Assembly (NCBI GenBank): GCA_003508835.1 | Contig: PUFA01000116.1 | Location: 248,001-312,000, forward strand | DNA length: 64,000 nucleotides | Source: Eonycteris spelaea | Lineage: Eukaryota > Chordata > Mammalia > Chiroptera > Pteropodidae | Direction: 5' to 3' | Shown: piece by piece, positions 34,746-46,929 of the stretch | Layout of the letters: each line of letters opens with the position of its first letter | How positions within the stretch are numbered: position 1 is the first letter of the stretch | Position numbers and translations under genes: made by a program | The notes under the pieces: model-generated | Database searches by the model: none | What the model was told of the DNA's origin: nothing | The model's input: only the letters and a program-made list of their open reading frames with translations

Positions 34746-35025
34746 GAAGACCACGTACAGGAGGGAGGCAGGCAAACGCAGCTGTGACCCCGCACCCAAG
34801 CCGGGTGAACCCTGCTCCCTGCCGGTGGCTTCACGAGACAACGTCACAGATACACCCTGGGGCGTCGGGTTAAAAACAGGAAGTACGCAGACTTGAGTTT
34901 TGGCAGGGGACGGTAAGATTCTTCCTGGGATTTTACACAATCCGCAAACAAGTGGATTTACTCAGTGTCGCCTTTGCTAAGTTGACAGGGAGCGTGAAGG
35001 CCGTCGTGACCTCAGTCACTTAGAG
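34746..35025. other. Unassigned spacer
   Basis: Mixed composition with no repeat recognised. It separates the AT-rich island from the second hAT copy. Confidence 0.4.
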
Positions 35026-35209
35026 CAGGGGCCCCACCGGGCCTCATGGCAGGAGGTGAGTGGTGGGCCAGCAAGCGAGCGAAGCGTCACCTGCATCTGC
35101 AGCCGCTCCCCAGCACCAGCATCACCGCCTCAGCCCCGCCTCAGATCCTCAGGCGTGAGATGCTCACAGGAGCCCCGGCTCCCAGTGCCACAAAGGTTGG
35201 GGACCGCTG
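35026..35209 (+). mobile_element. hAT-type nonautonomous DNA transposon, copy 2
   Basis: Begins CAGGGGCCCC and ends ggttggggaccgctg, with gcaggaggtgagtggtgggc and ctccccagcaccagcatcac inside, collinear with 22914-23135. It lacks the 5' GAACCGGTCC stretch of copy 1. The 8-bp flanks acttagag and gcttcgag match at six of eight positions, a decayed hAT target-site duplication. Confidence 0.8.
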
Positions 35210-36894
35210 GCTTCGAGTGATGCTGTCTCGTGAGGCGCACTGCTCCCCGTGCTCACGTGAGTGGCAGGGAGGCTAGATGGATAAGCACATTCAGTAAAAA
35301 GCTCATTAAGGGCATCGGAACCAGACAGGGTTTAACGGAAGAGGCAGAATTGATGCCAGGCCTGGACGTGAGCACAGGAAATGTTCTGAAGAGGAAGCAA
35401 GCAGCGAGGGCATTGTAGGCAGGAAGAGGGGCACAGACGGAGGCTCGGACGCCAGAACGGCCACCAGCCGGCCTCACGTGCGCCCGAGCCTCTCGGTGAC
35501 GCCGTGACACATGCCGACTTGACACGTGCCTTTCGGAGCGAGTTGAACCCGCAGGGGAGCGAGCGAATACTTTCAGCTGCATACATTGTACAATTTTCCC
35601 GGTGCGCTGCTCCCGGGGGCCCAGGGCTGGGCCGGCTCCTCCGAGCAGCAATGAGAAAAGAATTCTCTCATTCTCCACGAATCACCCAGCTGCCCGAGGA
35701 CGACCTTGCCAGCACCAGTGTGAACGTGTGACCTTCTGTGAGTTACCTCATCTCAGACCGTGTGCGTCCCAGGGCGGTGGGATTGTGACGAGCTACCAGA
35801 CGTGAACACGCCAAGGTCCTTACACGCCTCGCACAAGTATGTCACACCGACTGTCCGTCTTCCTGAGCTGCTATGACCTCGCTGACAGAAAAGCAAAGTT
35901 TGGGGGCATCACGCTCTATTTCGGTGGCCGGTTTTAATAAAAATGAAGGAATTCCAGATTTCGTTACTTTGAAAGCACTAATCCTACAAAAGTTCTCCAG
36001 GGGATGCTGCCCAGACCAAGCGGAACCCTTCCCCCTCAGGGGCTTCCGACTTTCAGGACCAAGGCAGGTGTGAGCAGATGTCCGTGTGGGGGAATCACTC
36101 CTAAACGGGAAAATGGCACGCATCTCCCAACTTAAAGTCCAGAATGCGACCATTTCTCACCGAAGGATGGACCCACGTCTTTGCATTTCCTGATCCTTTG
36201 CAATGCCCAGGCAAATTCAGTGACCCAGGAAAAAAATCTTCTTAAAATGCAAAGGGCATGGGGCGGAGGGAGTCACTTCCACACCACAGAAAAGCGGCCG
36301 AGCTCGGACTCTGACAACACAGCAGCTCCTGCACCAAGCTCAGGGCCTTCCTCCCAGGGTCGACCAGAGGACGAGTCGGGGGAGGGTGAAGCCCACCCGG
36401 AGGGGACACCTGGAAATGGTAGGGGATTTCTCATTTGGAACACAATTGTGGGCCAACTAGGCAGTAACGTGGAAATAAAGCCCCCAGACGCTAACTGTTT
36501 GGAAATAGACAGGACTGGCCGACCGACGGGGGCCGTCCTGCCAAAATGCCCTCCTCCCCCCGCTGAGAAAAACGCCGTGAGAACAGCTCGCACCCCGTGC
36601 GCACAGCCCTCCAGCGCCTACCCGGCCGGGCTCCGCTGGCTTCTGCCACGGCGATGTCGAACGCTGCCCCACAAGATGGGACAGAACGGGGGACCCACCG
36701 GCCCGCGTGCTGATCACGTCATCCTCCGAGCGGAGAGTCGAAACCCCCAGATGAGAGAGAGAGCAACAGAGCTTCGGGCCACCCCTTAAATCTGAGTCCG
36801 ATCCCGAGGGGGGCCCGGGCCAGTTCGCACAAGTCGACCCTCCCTGACCTTACGGGCTGTAGGAATCTAGAGGTACGACAGCCAAGCAGTGAGG
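35210..36894. other. Unassigned, no gene seen
   Basis: Mixed composition. 35720-35830 has a faint MIR-like order (gtgtgaccttctgtgagtta, cctcatctcag). 35880-36000 and 36150-36250 are AT-richer. Frames overlap on both strands and none has a domain. Confidence 0.4.
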
Positions 36895-37050
36895 CGTTTT
36901 GTTTCAAGATAATGACAATGTCCTCGAACTGACTGTGGCGACACCGTACGTGTCTGTGACCCCCCCAAAACCCACTGAACTGCACCCCGGATGGGTGAAT
37001 TGTACGGTGCGTGAAATGAATCTCAATAAAGCTACTTTAAAAATGGATCG
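36895..37050 (+). mobile_element. L1 3' terminus
   Basis: gtcctcgaactgactgtggc, cccactgaactgcaccccgg, atgggtgaattgtacggtgc, gtgaaatgaatctcaataaa is the old L1M/L1ME 3' terminus in sense, ending in an AATAAA-type poly(A) signal at 37024. Confidence 0.8.
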
Positions 37051-38939
37051 GTTAAAGCATCCTCAGAAACACAGGAACTAAACGAGCTCATTGTCATCAG
37101 ACCCGTCCGACAAGGAACATCAGAGTCCTCCGGGCTGAACCAAAGGGACACTCAGATCCGGCAAACAACCCTATTCACGAATGCAACGTCCACTGCTGGC
37201 CGCAGCCCGAGGCCTCGCCGCCCCGCACCCGGCCGGAAGCCGGCTCGGAGCCTCCGGCGTGAGATGCTGCGTCTTCAGTGCGGACGAGGAACCCAGGCCG
37301 GCCGGCCACTGCCCAGGATGACATGCCACCGTGACGCCGTGCCCCGATGGGATTTGGGGCAATCCAGAGGCTGGGTGGGGAAGCTGTTACACAAAGGGCC
37401 GGTTTCGGGGGCCCGAGTTCTCGTAAGTCGCACCAACAGCCACCAGCCGTGCCCATGGCTGGATGGAGACTGTGTCTGATGCTTGCAGCTCCTCTCCTAC
37501 CACTCGGAAGTGCCAGCGACATTGTGCTCAGCTAACGTCACGTAACGATACAGGCCGGGCGCCCTCGGGACTGGAGACGGAGGGTGCTCCTCGGGCTGCG
37601 ATTCCCGGATTTCTGCTCACTGGTCTGGTCTTCCCAGGACCGTGAGGCCGTGAGGTGCCTGGCACTCACAGGTGAGTGTCCTGTGCCAGGTGAACGTCCG
37701 CCCGGGCAGCCCCTTCGTGCCCTCAGCCTCCTCAGTCCCCCCGAGCTACGCGGCTTCTCTCCTAGCTGACACCTCGGCCCAGCGACTGTGAGGGCCTGGC
37801 CGACCAAGACTCCTTCCTCCTGCCCCGGTGACCTGCTCCACGGAGGGGCCGGGGTTCTGGTCAGAACCGACGCCATCTGCCCAGCCCCCAGCCGGACACA
37901 GAGTCTCCAACACTCTTCATCCACGACCAAGGTGCACACCACATCGTGGGGATCTGACCTTGCACATGACCCGAGGGGGAGGGTGACGACCCAGAAGGAA
38001 GGGCAGAAACCCCCGCGAGCAGTGTGACCCGTGGCAGAACACTTGCACTGCCTCTCCCTCGAGTGGACGGCTCCGAGGCACAGATTCCCTGAACGGCCTG
38101 TCTGAGGTCATCCTGTGTGACAGCGAGCAGGGACCCCGGCACGGTGACCGAGTGTCTCCTAGCAGCTCCACGCAAAGCAGGGCCCGGTGCGGCACCAGGC
38201 GACCTGCCCTCCCGTGACGGCGGCCACGGCCCTGGCCGGTCACCCGCCCGCACCAGGTGCCGACCACAGGCTGCTGCGGGGCGGTTAACGTTTCAAGGAG
38301 CCAGCACGCCAGGGGTCACGGCCTCCACGCCGCAGCCAACGCCCGTGGACGCGCTGAAGCCAGCGCCCTGCAGGACGCCTCGCGCGCCACGCTCTGGAAC
38401 ACACCGGCAGCCAGAGAGACGAGTAAAGCGCGGCGGCCGGCACGCACTTACCGGCCACGGCGCACGCGTCCACCGAGTGTCCCTGGGGGCCTCCTGGGGT
38501 TCTGCGACGTCCCGCGGCTGCCGCTGGAAGAGCAAGGGACACGGGAAGGGTCAGGCCAACCCGGAGGTGGTGAAGCCCGCGGCCAGGCCACGGCCGGGAC
38601 CCTGGGGTCACAGCGGGTCCGCCTGGGCTGGGAGGTGTGACTGCCCACAGGGGTGGGGCAGGGAGGCCGAGATCTGCCCCACCTGTCCTGCCCCCAGCCG
38701 CAGGATCCTAAGTCCCCCGCCCCATGGCTTCCACCCACCCCCCCAAACTGCCCTCAGTGACGAGTCCCACTCGGAGCCCTGCCCCTCCCCCTGCCGTGAG
38801 TCTTGGCACCTCTCCAAGAGTCCTAAGTGAATTCCCCCCGGCTGTCCCGAAGCACATCAGCATAAGCTTTTTTTTTTAACAGGAAGCAAAGGAAGAGGGG
38901 TGTCGGTGTGGTGTCGATTCAGGGTGAGGCTGGGCCTCC
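37051..38939. other. Unassigned GC-rich sequence
   Basis: CpG-rich with overlapping frames on both strands (for example 38117-38830 plus, 37861-38267 minus). No domain, repeat or RNA gene recognised. Confidence 0.4.
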
Positions 38940-40350
38940 CACGGGCTCCACCTTAAGGATGAGGCGGAGCAGAACGGCCGGCCCTGGCGTCTCTGGCGTC
39001 CCCGGAGAGGCCTGTCCGCGCCGAGGGACCGCGGGGAAGGTGGCGGTCGGCGACTTTCGGTCTCATACCTGTCACCAGTCGGAGGCCGAGAGCACCCCGG
39101 CGGAGCGCACCCCGGCTCCGGCCCCAGGGCAAATGCCCGGTTCGTGTAAACGGCAGCTCGAGGCTCAGGGGGCGCTGACCGAGCTGCTCCCCAGCAGGAC
39201 GCGGCCCGGGACCCGGCGCCAGCTCCGCCAGGCGCGGGAAGGCCTCTCCCCTGCAGCAGCGTCGGGGCGGCTCCAGGGTCCCCACACCTCGTCGCGCCGC
39301 ACAGCGGTGCCCGGCTCCGGCCTGAGCGAAGCCGCGTCTGGGAGGACCCCGCGCAGGCTCAGGAAGCGTGACGCGCAGCGGAGCCCCTGCCCGTGAGCCA
39401 TGAGCGGGACGGAGGACAGGACACGGGGACCCGGCTCCCAGCCCCGCCGCGCCCCACCCCGCAGCTGCTCAGGGGGCCGCACCGCGGGGCTTCACTGCGT
39501 GTCTCCCGTCCTAAGAACGCGCGTCCCGAAGTAAAAACGGAACCCGGCCTCTTAACGGGTACAGACGGGACGCACGTTACAGACCAGGAAGGTGGGAGCC
39601 GTGTCGCCACAGGCACGGCCGGGGTCCTCGGCACCAGCCGCACGTGACCAGGCGCCGTGCCCGGCCCGACGCAGGGCCGAGGGCTCCGGGGGTCCTCAGC
39701 GACAAAACGGACATAGTTTCCACCCGCGAGCCCCGGGCCCCCGGCCCCGGCCGGACCGCGCCCCGGGAAGGCTGGCCCCGCTTCCCAGCCGCCCGCTCCA
39801 CAAGGCCAAGGACGCGGCCTGCAGGCTGACGGTCCGCGGCCACCAGGCGAGGTGCCCCGGGGCCCGTCGGCCGCACTCGCTCTACTTGCCAGAGGCCTAC
39901 GGAAAGCAGAGACGGTGACGCAGGAAGTTTCGCCCCCCGAGGACACCACCCCCTTTTCCTGGCTGCACACACGGCGGAGACAAGCCCCGCGTCCAGTGTC
40001 AGCAGGAACGGGCGCCCCTTCCCCCAACCCCCCCGTCACGCTCACGACACTCACCCGGGATCACGCGTCACGGTGCTTGGGCAGCAACGCCCGGAGGTGG
40101 CCAGGCACGGAGCAGCCCGTGGCCTCACCCGCGTGCGCTCGGCTGTGGACAGGGGCTTCCCACTCTCCCGGGACCTTCGCGGTAACCCCGGTGGGGGGTG
40201 GGGTCAGGGACCACCCCCCCTCGAGGAGGAGCGGATGGAGATTCCGAGGTTGCAGGTCCCCCAGAGCGAGCCATGGGACTGCAGCCCCAGCAGCTTCCCG
40301 AGGTCCCCATCAGGGTACCCGTGTGTCCCCGGAACTGAAGAAGGGGAAGT
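38940..40350. other. CpG-dense block (CpG-island-like)
   Basis: The most CpG-dense stretch of the window by eye, about 1.4 kb long. It could be a CpG island for a promoter, or simply a product of GC-biased conversion, since other parts of the window are also CpG-rich. No TATA box, splice donor or start codon stands out, and both strands are widely open (39359-40054 minus, 38908-39396 plus). Confidence 0.4.
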
Positions 40351-40500
40351 GATGGAGACGGAGCGAGCCCATGGGAAGCCGGGACCCGCCCCCGGCCCTT
40401 CAAACGATCAGCCGAATCCTCAGCAGGAAATGCCGCGTCTAAAGCCCCCAACCACGTGCCCCGACTCGGACCTCTACCAGGTGAGCGCTTCGGAGCAGCG
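40351..40500. other. Unassigned spacer
   Basis: GC-rich transition from the CpG-dense block into the AT-rich island. Nothing recognised. Confidence 0.4.
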
Positions 40501-40900
40501 GCTCTGGTGAGAATGATTACAATGAGCACCCACTGCTGGAACACGGTTTTTCTCCAGGAAGATAAGCATCCCCCAGAGGGCACGATCCCCCTCAATTGGC
40601 AAGGCGGTGAACAGGTTTGTCGTGGGAGGTCCTGGACCCAGCCTTGCCCGACTCTATCTCTGGACGCTTCGGGTAAGTCGCCTAATAAATTGCCTTTTTT
40701 AATTAAGGCAATTAAAGTTGGACTTAACTCGCGACCAAAAGTCTCTGCCGATGCTGTTTCTTGGCTTGACAAAGCAAGTCAGCCTTTGACCACGGCACAA
40801 GTGCCATGTCGAGTCCAGCTCTGTGCACATCGAAACCAGTGCCACAAACGAGGATTGAACCGAATGCCTGATTACACTTGTTTCTAGAGAGTGAGCAGTC
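40501..40900. promoter_or_regulatory. AT-rich island, candidate conserved enhancer
   Basis: Immediately right of the CpG-dense block, composition switches to balanced or AT-rich with no known repeat. The core is a perfect inverted repeat AATTGCCTT/AAGGCAATT (40688-40696 and 40705-40713) with an 8-nt spacer that also creates a nested TTAATTAA palindrome. gcaattaaagttgg follows. It could be a paired-homeodomain site or a small cruciform. Function inferred only. Confidence 0.35.
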
Positions 40901-41429
40901 TTCGTATCTTGCAGGAAGTTCAACCGAGACCGGCAAGGTGCCTGCGGAGACTTCCTGTCGAGGGGCACGCCCCCCATTTCCTCTACGTCGGTAAGGGGAA
41001 GTGCCGAGCTCACCAGCAAGAAGCGGGTATTCAATGGCAGAGGCACAAAGGGTCAGGACGAAGGGCTGAAGTCTGTCCCTTGGCCGTACAGTCACTTTGA
41101 ACGTCGGGACGCACACCCGGCCCCGTGGGGTCCAGCGACACAGATCAGCAGTATAAGCTGAGGGGGACGCACCCTGTACTTGTTTCCGGAACCGTCTTCT
41201 CCACGGGGACGTACGTGACGGGGCCCAGGACAAAGCACTCCCGCTGGACAGAGGTCTGAACGAGCCTCCTCCAGGGGGCCGCGGCAGGGACACAGCACGT
41301 CTGTCCTCGGGGACACGGCGCTGCCCCTCGGGATCTGTGCTGCCGTCCTCCCCCACACCTGGGGCTTCACCGAGCCTCCTCGTCCAGCACAACTGCCCTG
41401 GGCACCGGCAGGCCGGCCCGGTCCGGTGG
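40901..41429. other. Unassigned, no gene seen
   Basis: Mixed to GC-rich. A 222-codon minus frame spans 40724-41392 across the AT island without any domain and is taken as chance. Confidence 0.4.
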
Positions 41430-41690
41430 CTCCGGTGGCAGGAGAGCGGGCACCCCGGCCGGGGCTCTCGGCCGAGACCCCTCGCTCTGCCATGGGGGAC
41501 GGGGTGGAGATCAAAGCCATGCAGCTACGAATCAGGGGTTGCCCGGGGGCGCCCCGGAAGACAGAAGAGACAAGCACTGTAATGGCACCGTGACGTGGGA
41601 CTTCCGGCCTCCGGATCGGTGAGAGAACGCCTTCCCGTCGTTTGAAGTCCTCACTGCATGGGTTTGTCACAGCAGCCCCCCCCATTCACA
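41430..41690 (+). mobile_element. MaLR/MLT1-type LTR fragment
   Basis: aagccatgcagctacgaatc, gaagacagaagagacaagca, ggcaccgtgacgtgggactt, ccggcctccggatcggtgag and gtttgtcacagcagcccccc correspond in order to the 3' half of an MLT1-type LTR. The 5' half is missing or unrecognisable. Confidence 0.65.
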
Positions 41691-43049
41691 GCAGCCCCCC
41701 GGAATCGAATACACCTGCTGTGACCCAAATCCTCATTTCTGAGCGGCCCGACCCCCTGACAGTCATTCGGATGGGGAGCCGGGGTTGCCATCCTGGTCCG
41801 TTCATGGTCACGGCTGGGCCGGGCAGGGCCAGGAGGCCCCACAGGGGTCACTGGAGTCCACGCGCATCTCCCCCTGCCAGCCCGTCCAGGCCAGCGGTGG
41901 CCCTCCAGCTGGGCATGAGTCACGCGGGGAATCTGCTGCAAACACGCGCATTCGCAGGCCCTCCTTGGAGAGGCTGAGTCGGCGGGTCTGGAGCGAGAAC
42001 CAGGAAATCTGGTTGTTGTTTTTTTTTCTTAACAAGCAATCCAAGTGATTCTGACACAGGTCGTGCAGAGGCCAGCTCTGAGGAACATTGGACTTGACTG
42101 ACGGCCCCGAGTGGCCACTGAAATCAATTCAAATCAAGAACCGGGCCGAAGAGTCCACGACGGAGCTCCGTGGGGCCCAGAAACAGGAGGCGGGGTGCAG
42201 GGCACCGAAGACAGGGAAACGCTCAGAGAAATCACCCGTGAACATCGCTTTCGAAATGTTTCTCCGCCACGGAAAACCACTTCGTTCTCTGGCTTTGGAA
42301 GAGAGAAGGACGGTTAGTCAGAGGACTTCAGCCCCCTCCTCCAGCGCTGAATGTTTCCTTCAGTCTCTGCACCCAGCAGGAGGCGTTGGCTGCTGCAGAA
42401 CCCGCCAGGAGGAAGGAAAGATGTTTTTTCCTCAAAAAAAAATAAAATAAAATAAATAAACACAGCTCCGAATGTCTTTAAAAATATGTAGAATGCCCAG
42501 GAGCATTTCTAATTGCTTCTGTTTAAAGTAAGCACAGCCTGAGTGAAAGAAAGTAGATTGAGCTTCCAGGAAACAAAAACCTAAGAAGCGTCTGCAGTAT
42601 TCACTGTTAGGGACACATCTTTTTATTGAGGGGAAAAGGGGGGAAGGGAGAAGGACGTTTGATGAGGAAGGGGCGCTGGAGGGTCTGGAATTGTGGGAGC
42701 ATGGCAGGTATCTCGTGGTCCCAGGAGGAGCCTGCTCCGTAGAGAGAGTGGCCACTTCCTGGCCAGCCTCTTGTCCCACCTGATCCTTTGGGGGCCTCCC
42801 TTGGGGAGAGAGCAAAGAATGCGGACTGAGACGTGGCAGAGAGGAAGGAGGTCAGAGACTCGAGATGCAGTTCGGCTCTACCTTGAACGCACCACGTCCT
42901 TCCGCACAGAGCCTCTTCCCGAGGTCTGAAACGGCATGATTAGCTTACCTTTCGAAGGGCTCTTGCGAAGATTCAAAGGTGGCAGGTGTCAAAGCACTTT
43001 ACGTCCTTATTTTTATTGTGTAAACAATCCAAAACTGACAGGAAGCTTG
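41691..43049. other. Unassigned, no gene seen
   Basis: Contains an (AAAAT)n-like stretch at 42435-42462 and AT-richer DNA at 42430-42620. The remainder is mixed. No gene or named repeat. Confidence 0.4.
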
Positions 43050-43660
43050 CGATAACTTTTCCTCTCTGAGCGGGCCAAGTGTGGTTTGTCGCACATCCTC
43101 GTATTTGCTTGACCTTTCCTTGTGACTACACCGTTGGCGGGAATATCACGGAAGAGACCCTGTGGTCTCATCACATTACGTCAGGTGGCAGGATTCTGAT
43201 CTCATCCATGACCGCAGACGTCGACGCTGCTCACGTGAGCAAGGCAGTATCTTCCCTCCTGTGCGACTCGTCAGTATTTGGGGGAGAGACTTTGAAACTG
43301 TATAAACCACCCCCTTCCTCTCTAAACTGTCACTCTGTTAGTGATCTATTTATATGGACTCTTGTATTTTTGTTTTCCCCAGTGGCTCATAATCCCTTAC
43401 CATTTGCTTTGACCCGCAAGTTGTCCCTGATTTAGCCCCCGGGAGGTCCCTTAAGCTGGCTTCCGTGTCCCCGCGACATCTCCCCGTCATTCTTCAGGCA
43501 CCTTTTTCTTCGCCGGCCAACTCAGATGCTCCAGACTTCACTTTACCTTCTCTTCCCCAGTCCTGGAATCCGCCATGTGTCGAGAAACCCTAGCTCCTGT
43601 CCTGGGGGATGATGGTTAGAAGACGAATTTGGGTTTTTGAGCTTTGGCAGAAACAGAAGG
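43050..43660 (+). mobile_element. L1 3' UTR (old, long)
   Basis: cgtatttgcttgacctttcc, gacgctgctcacgtgagcaa, gtcagtatttgggggagaga, tttgttttccccagtggctc, ataatcccttaccatttgct, taagctggcttccgtgtccc, catctccccgtcattcttca and cagatgctccagacttcac follow the 3' UTR of a mammalian-wide L1M-type element. The match extends into ccagtcctggaatccgccat. One of the longest repeat remnants in the window. Confidence 0.75.
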
Positions 43661-44779
43661 AGGCTGGGTCTCGTTAACAAAATTTCGCACCTGACGAACT
43701 CGGCATTCTGGACTCCGGGGATCATGATGTCCGTGGAAGGTAGGACTCTACGCGAAGTGCCGGATGGCCAGACAGAACCAGCAGGAGAGACGCGGGTGTG
43801 GAGTGTACCAAGGGGTCTGCCTCCCCCATCAATGAAAACCCTTTAGAGGCCTTGACGGGGCCTTGGTCTGAGGCTTCCTGGGTGTGCTCCTCCATCTCAA
43901 CCTTCAATGCCCCTGTCCCTAGGCTCCGATCACCCTCAGCAAGTCCTAATGCCGTCTCGTCCCCATTCCCCGCAAAGGCTGATACTCTGTGCTTACTGTT
44001 AAGAGTCAAATATGGGTCCCGCCTTCCGGCGACAGAAAGCGGGGGTCACCTACTCCCAGCTGAATCCAAGGTGCCGTGATGCTCTTTGCCCCACCTCTGG
44101 TGTCAATGGAAAACCCCATTTTTTGTATGTGAGAGAGAAAGGGCCTCAACCGCACGTCTCCCGGGTCCCCCACACCCTGGATGCAACTTAGGCCCAATCT
44201 CGCCTCGTTTCGTTCACCGGGAGGGGAGCACGTGGAAGGGGCTGACTCGCAAGGCCACGTGGCACAGAGAGCTTTCCGGTTCTGACTGAGTTTGGGATTA
44301 AAGCACAGCTCAGGCGTCTAAGATTCAGTAGTCCCTCCGAATTTAAACGGTTCCTGGTAAGAAACCGGAAATACGCTCGGCCGGAATTGAACCTGTAACA
44401 AGAAATACAACAGAAGAAAACCAGGCACGAAGCTCCTTTTCAGTCTGCTTTTGACAAACTTCCAGTTTAGGATTTGCTGCCGGCCCGGAGCAGGCGTGAG
44501 CGGGAGAGAGCGGCTCGCCGGGCACAGACACCGGCCCGGGGGCTGCGGCATTCGGGTCTGTCCGCAAGGGGCTTGCTTCGCTTGGCCCGTGCTAACGGGG
44601 GGCTCGCCCCTCAATCCCACAGCTGTGTTAGCTTCCAGAAGGCATGCTTCCCTTCTTGCTGATGGTAGCAGGCCTGTCCATCGGCGGGATTCGGCCCCTG
44701 CCCCAGCAACAACCCACGAAAAAAAAAAACCACACGGGCCGTCTGGAACCCCGCCTCCCTCGCTCCCCGCCTGCCGCTG
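43661..44779. other. Unassigned, no gene seen
   Basis: Mixed composition. Frames at 44318-44788 (minus) and 44451-44966 (plus) overlap in antisense and have no domain. Confidence 0.4.
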
Positions 44780-45360
44780 CAGAAGCATTAAAAAAATGAT
44801 GAAACTGCTCGTTGGTGTTTTTCAGGACCGAGAACACGGCTATCTACTCCTGGGCTCCGTAATGGAAAAAACGAAATACAGTGTGATCTCCCCGCTTTTA
44901 GGAGCAGTGACGAGCAACTCTAATTTGACTTCACAAAGACAGACCCCCGCGGCCAAAGTGGCCTGAATTACCCGCTGAAGAAACAGTCTTTGGACCGGAG
45001 AGAACGGCGCTGGGCCGTGTTGACAGCTTTCACATCTGCTGCTTGTTCTGTAAATTAGGATATTGCAACTAGAAAGGCTGGAGGAAGGCGAAGGGATTTT
45101 TTTTTTTCATAGTTAAACAGGCAATTAGCGCGTTTTCAAATGACTGCTAGACGTTTCTGACCTTTTATGGTTTACAAACACCCTAACTTCAAGGGCGTGA
45201 CTTTTTTGAGGCGATGCCTAAACCGATCTGTTTCTACCCCCTGACCCTCCAGCTACCCGTGCAAATCAGACGCCTGCACTTCGTCTGTGGAATTAAAGCC
45301 GGTCTCGACGTAGAGGCTTCGCTACTGCTTTGTGAGAGCCAGGCTGCTAATATTTTAATC
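44780..45360. promoter_or_regulatory. AT-richer non-repeat block, candidate enhancer
   Basis: Contains TGACAG (45021-45026, TALE-type), caggcaattagcgcg (GCAATTAG at 45121-45128), TTTTATGG (45163-45170, HOX9-13/CDX-like) and ggaattaaagccgg. No known repeat is visible. Combined TALE and posterior-HOX-like sites suggest a limb or axial enhancer, but that is speculative. Confidence 0.3.
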
Positions 45361-46929
45361 TGGTGTTTGTAAGATTTCCAAACGCACACGAAAACTTACG
45401 ATTATTTCTCCTTTTTTCCCCCCAAAGCCAGAGGGTTTTTCATTTTCTTTTCCTGCTGCTCTTAGGGAAGACGCATCGTAATGGAGAGACAGGCCATGCG
45501 TATTGTCTAATTCTGTGCCGGAGTCTCACGGGCAAACGTAGATCTGTAAGTTGTTCTTTGCTCTTCTCCCCCACGAACGGCACAGAGAGGTCTGGGAACA
45601 GTCCAGGTGTGGAGCACAAACACGCTGCTGATCTGGACAGGGCCCAAGGGCGTCAGAACCCTTCTGGCTGCCGATGGGACAAAATGGAACCGAAGCCAAA
45701 CGAGCACCAAGGAAATCATTTGGCCCTAGCACCAGATGTCGACAGATAAGCCAGATCTTTACTGTTGATCAATTTAGCAGGTCAGCGCTGTCGCTGAAAG
45801 TCAGGATCTCCCCTCGCTGCTGTCAGCGGGACGGGGCTGGCGGCCCCCATCTGTGTGACCCCGGAAATGGCTGATCAGCGCCTCCTTAGCACGGCTATAA
45901 GGAGTCTTCGGTGGCGTCTAGGGGTTTCTCAAGGTGAGCCCAGAAGTAAATTCGAGCTGTAATACGTTTTCCCTAAAAACTATAAAATCACAGGGAAAAC
46001 CCTGCTTAAGACGTCATTTCAGACGACATCTTGAGCTCCTTGTCGTCGCTCAGGGCCCTGCCCAGCTTATGCTGACTGAAGTGCTTGAACCCGGCCCTCC
46101 CACAAAGTTGAATTGGGGGGACGGGCCTCATCTTGCTTGCGTCTACCCTGGGCCACTTACAAGACGTGCCACCCAGAGTGGGTCCCTTAAATCCACCCTG
46201 TTGATGAAAAGAGCCCGGGCTCCCAGGTGAGCCCCCCCCCGCCCCGTGTGTTCGTGAAGGCACCACGTGGTCCAATGTGAGTGTGAGAAGCGTCCCTGCC
46301 CCCTCGGGGCACGGCACGTGGAGGGGGCAGACGGAGGCCTCGACCCACGCTGTCACTTTCTAACGGGGTCTCCCCAGGACCCCGACGCCCAGCTCTGGTC
46401 TCTGCCGGGCCCTCGGCACCGGGCGGGCTCTCCGTAGAACCCCCTGTGGCCGCCTCCCCGGCCTTGCCCGTGGGCTCTCACGTCTGCGGCCGGGCCTAGG
46501 CCACGGCCTGGGCCGCCGAGGCTCCTTCGAGCGGACGGGCTAATTTGGGGTGATGAAGTGCTAACTTTTTCCTTCCCTGGTTGCTCACTGGAACTTCCCT
46601 GAGGGCACAGCGGCTGGACTCAGGGAATGGCGGGCCTCGGAGCCCCCTGCGATGAGGCCAGGGCGACCCCCGCTGTAAACTGTCTCCTGAAGGAGACCCC
46701 AGAGCGAGCTTTGTCGTGGCTGTCGGTGCAGCTAGATTTCTTTGGAGGGCCGCTGAGGAAGAGACGTCGTCAGTGGGTTTTACCAGGCAGCTAAGGGATC
46801 GTGGGATAAATCCCTGTGAAGGACCCCGATCATGGCTGACCCCTCGCCTGGTGCAGCCCGAAACGAAGGGGCCGCCCCACCCCCAAACCTGCTCCGTTCC
46901 CTGCCCCGGCACCTCCCCCCGAAAGAGGT
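45361..46929. other. Unassigned, no gene seen
   Basis: 45361-46000 mixed, 46200-46520 GC- and CpG-rich, 46520-46930 mixed. Frames (45363-45749 plus, 46496-46978 minus) show no domain. Confidence 0.4.

Noticed and set aside
34648..45132. Shared 12-mer gcaattagcgcg at 34648 and 45121 as a common regulatory signature
   Set aside because: On the order of a hundred shared 12-mer pairs are expected by chance within 64 kb, so the coincidence alone means little.
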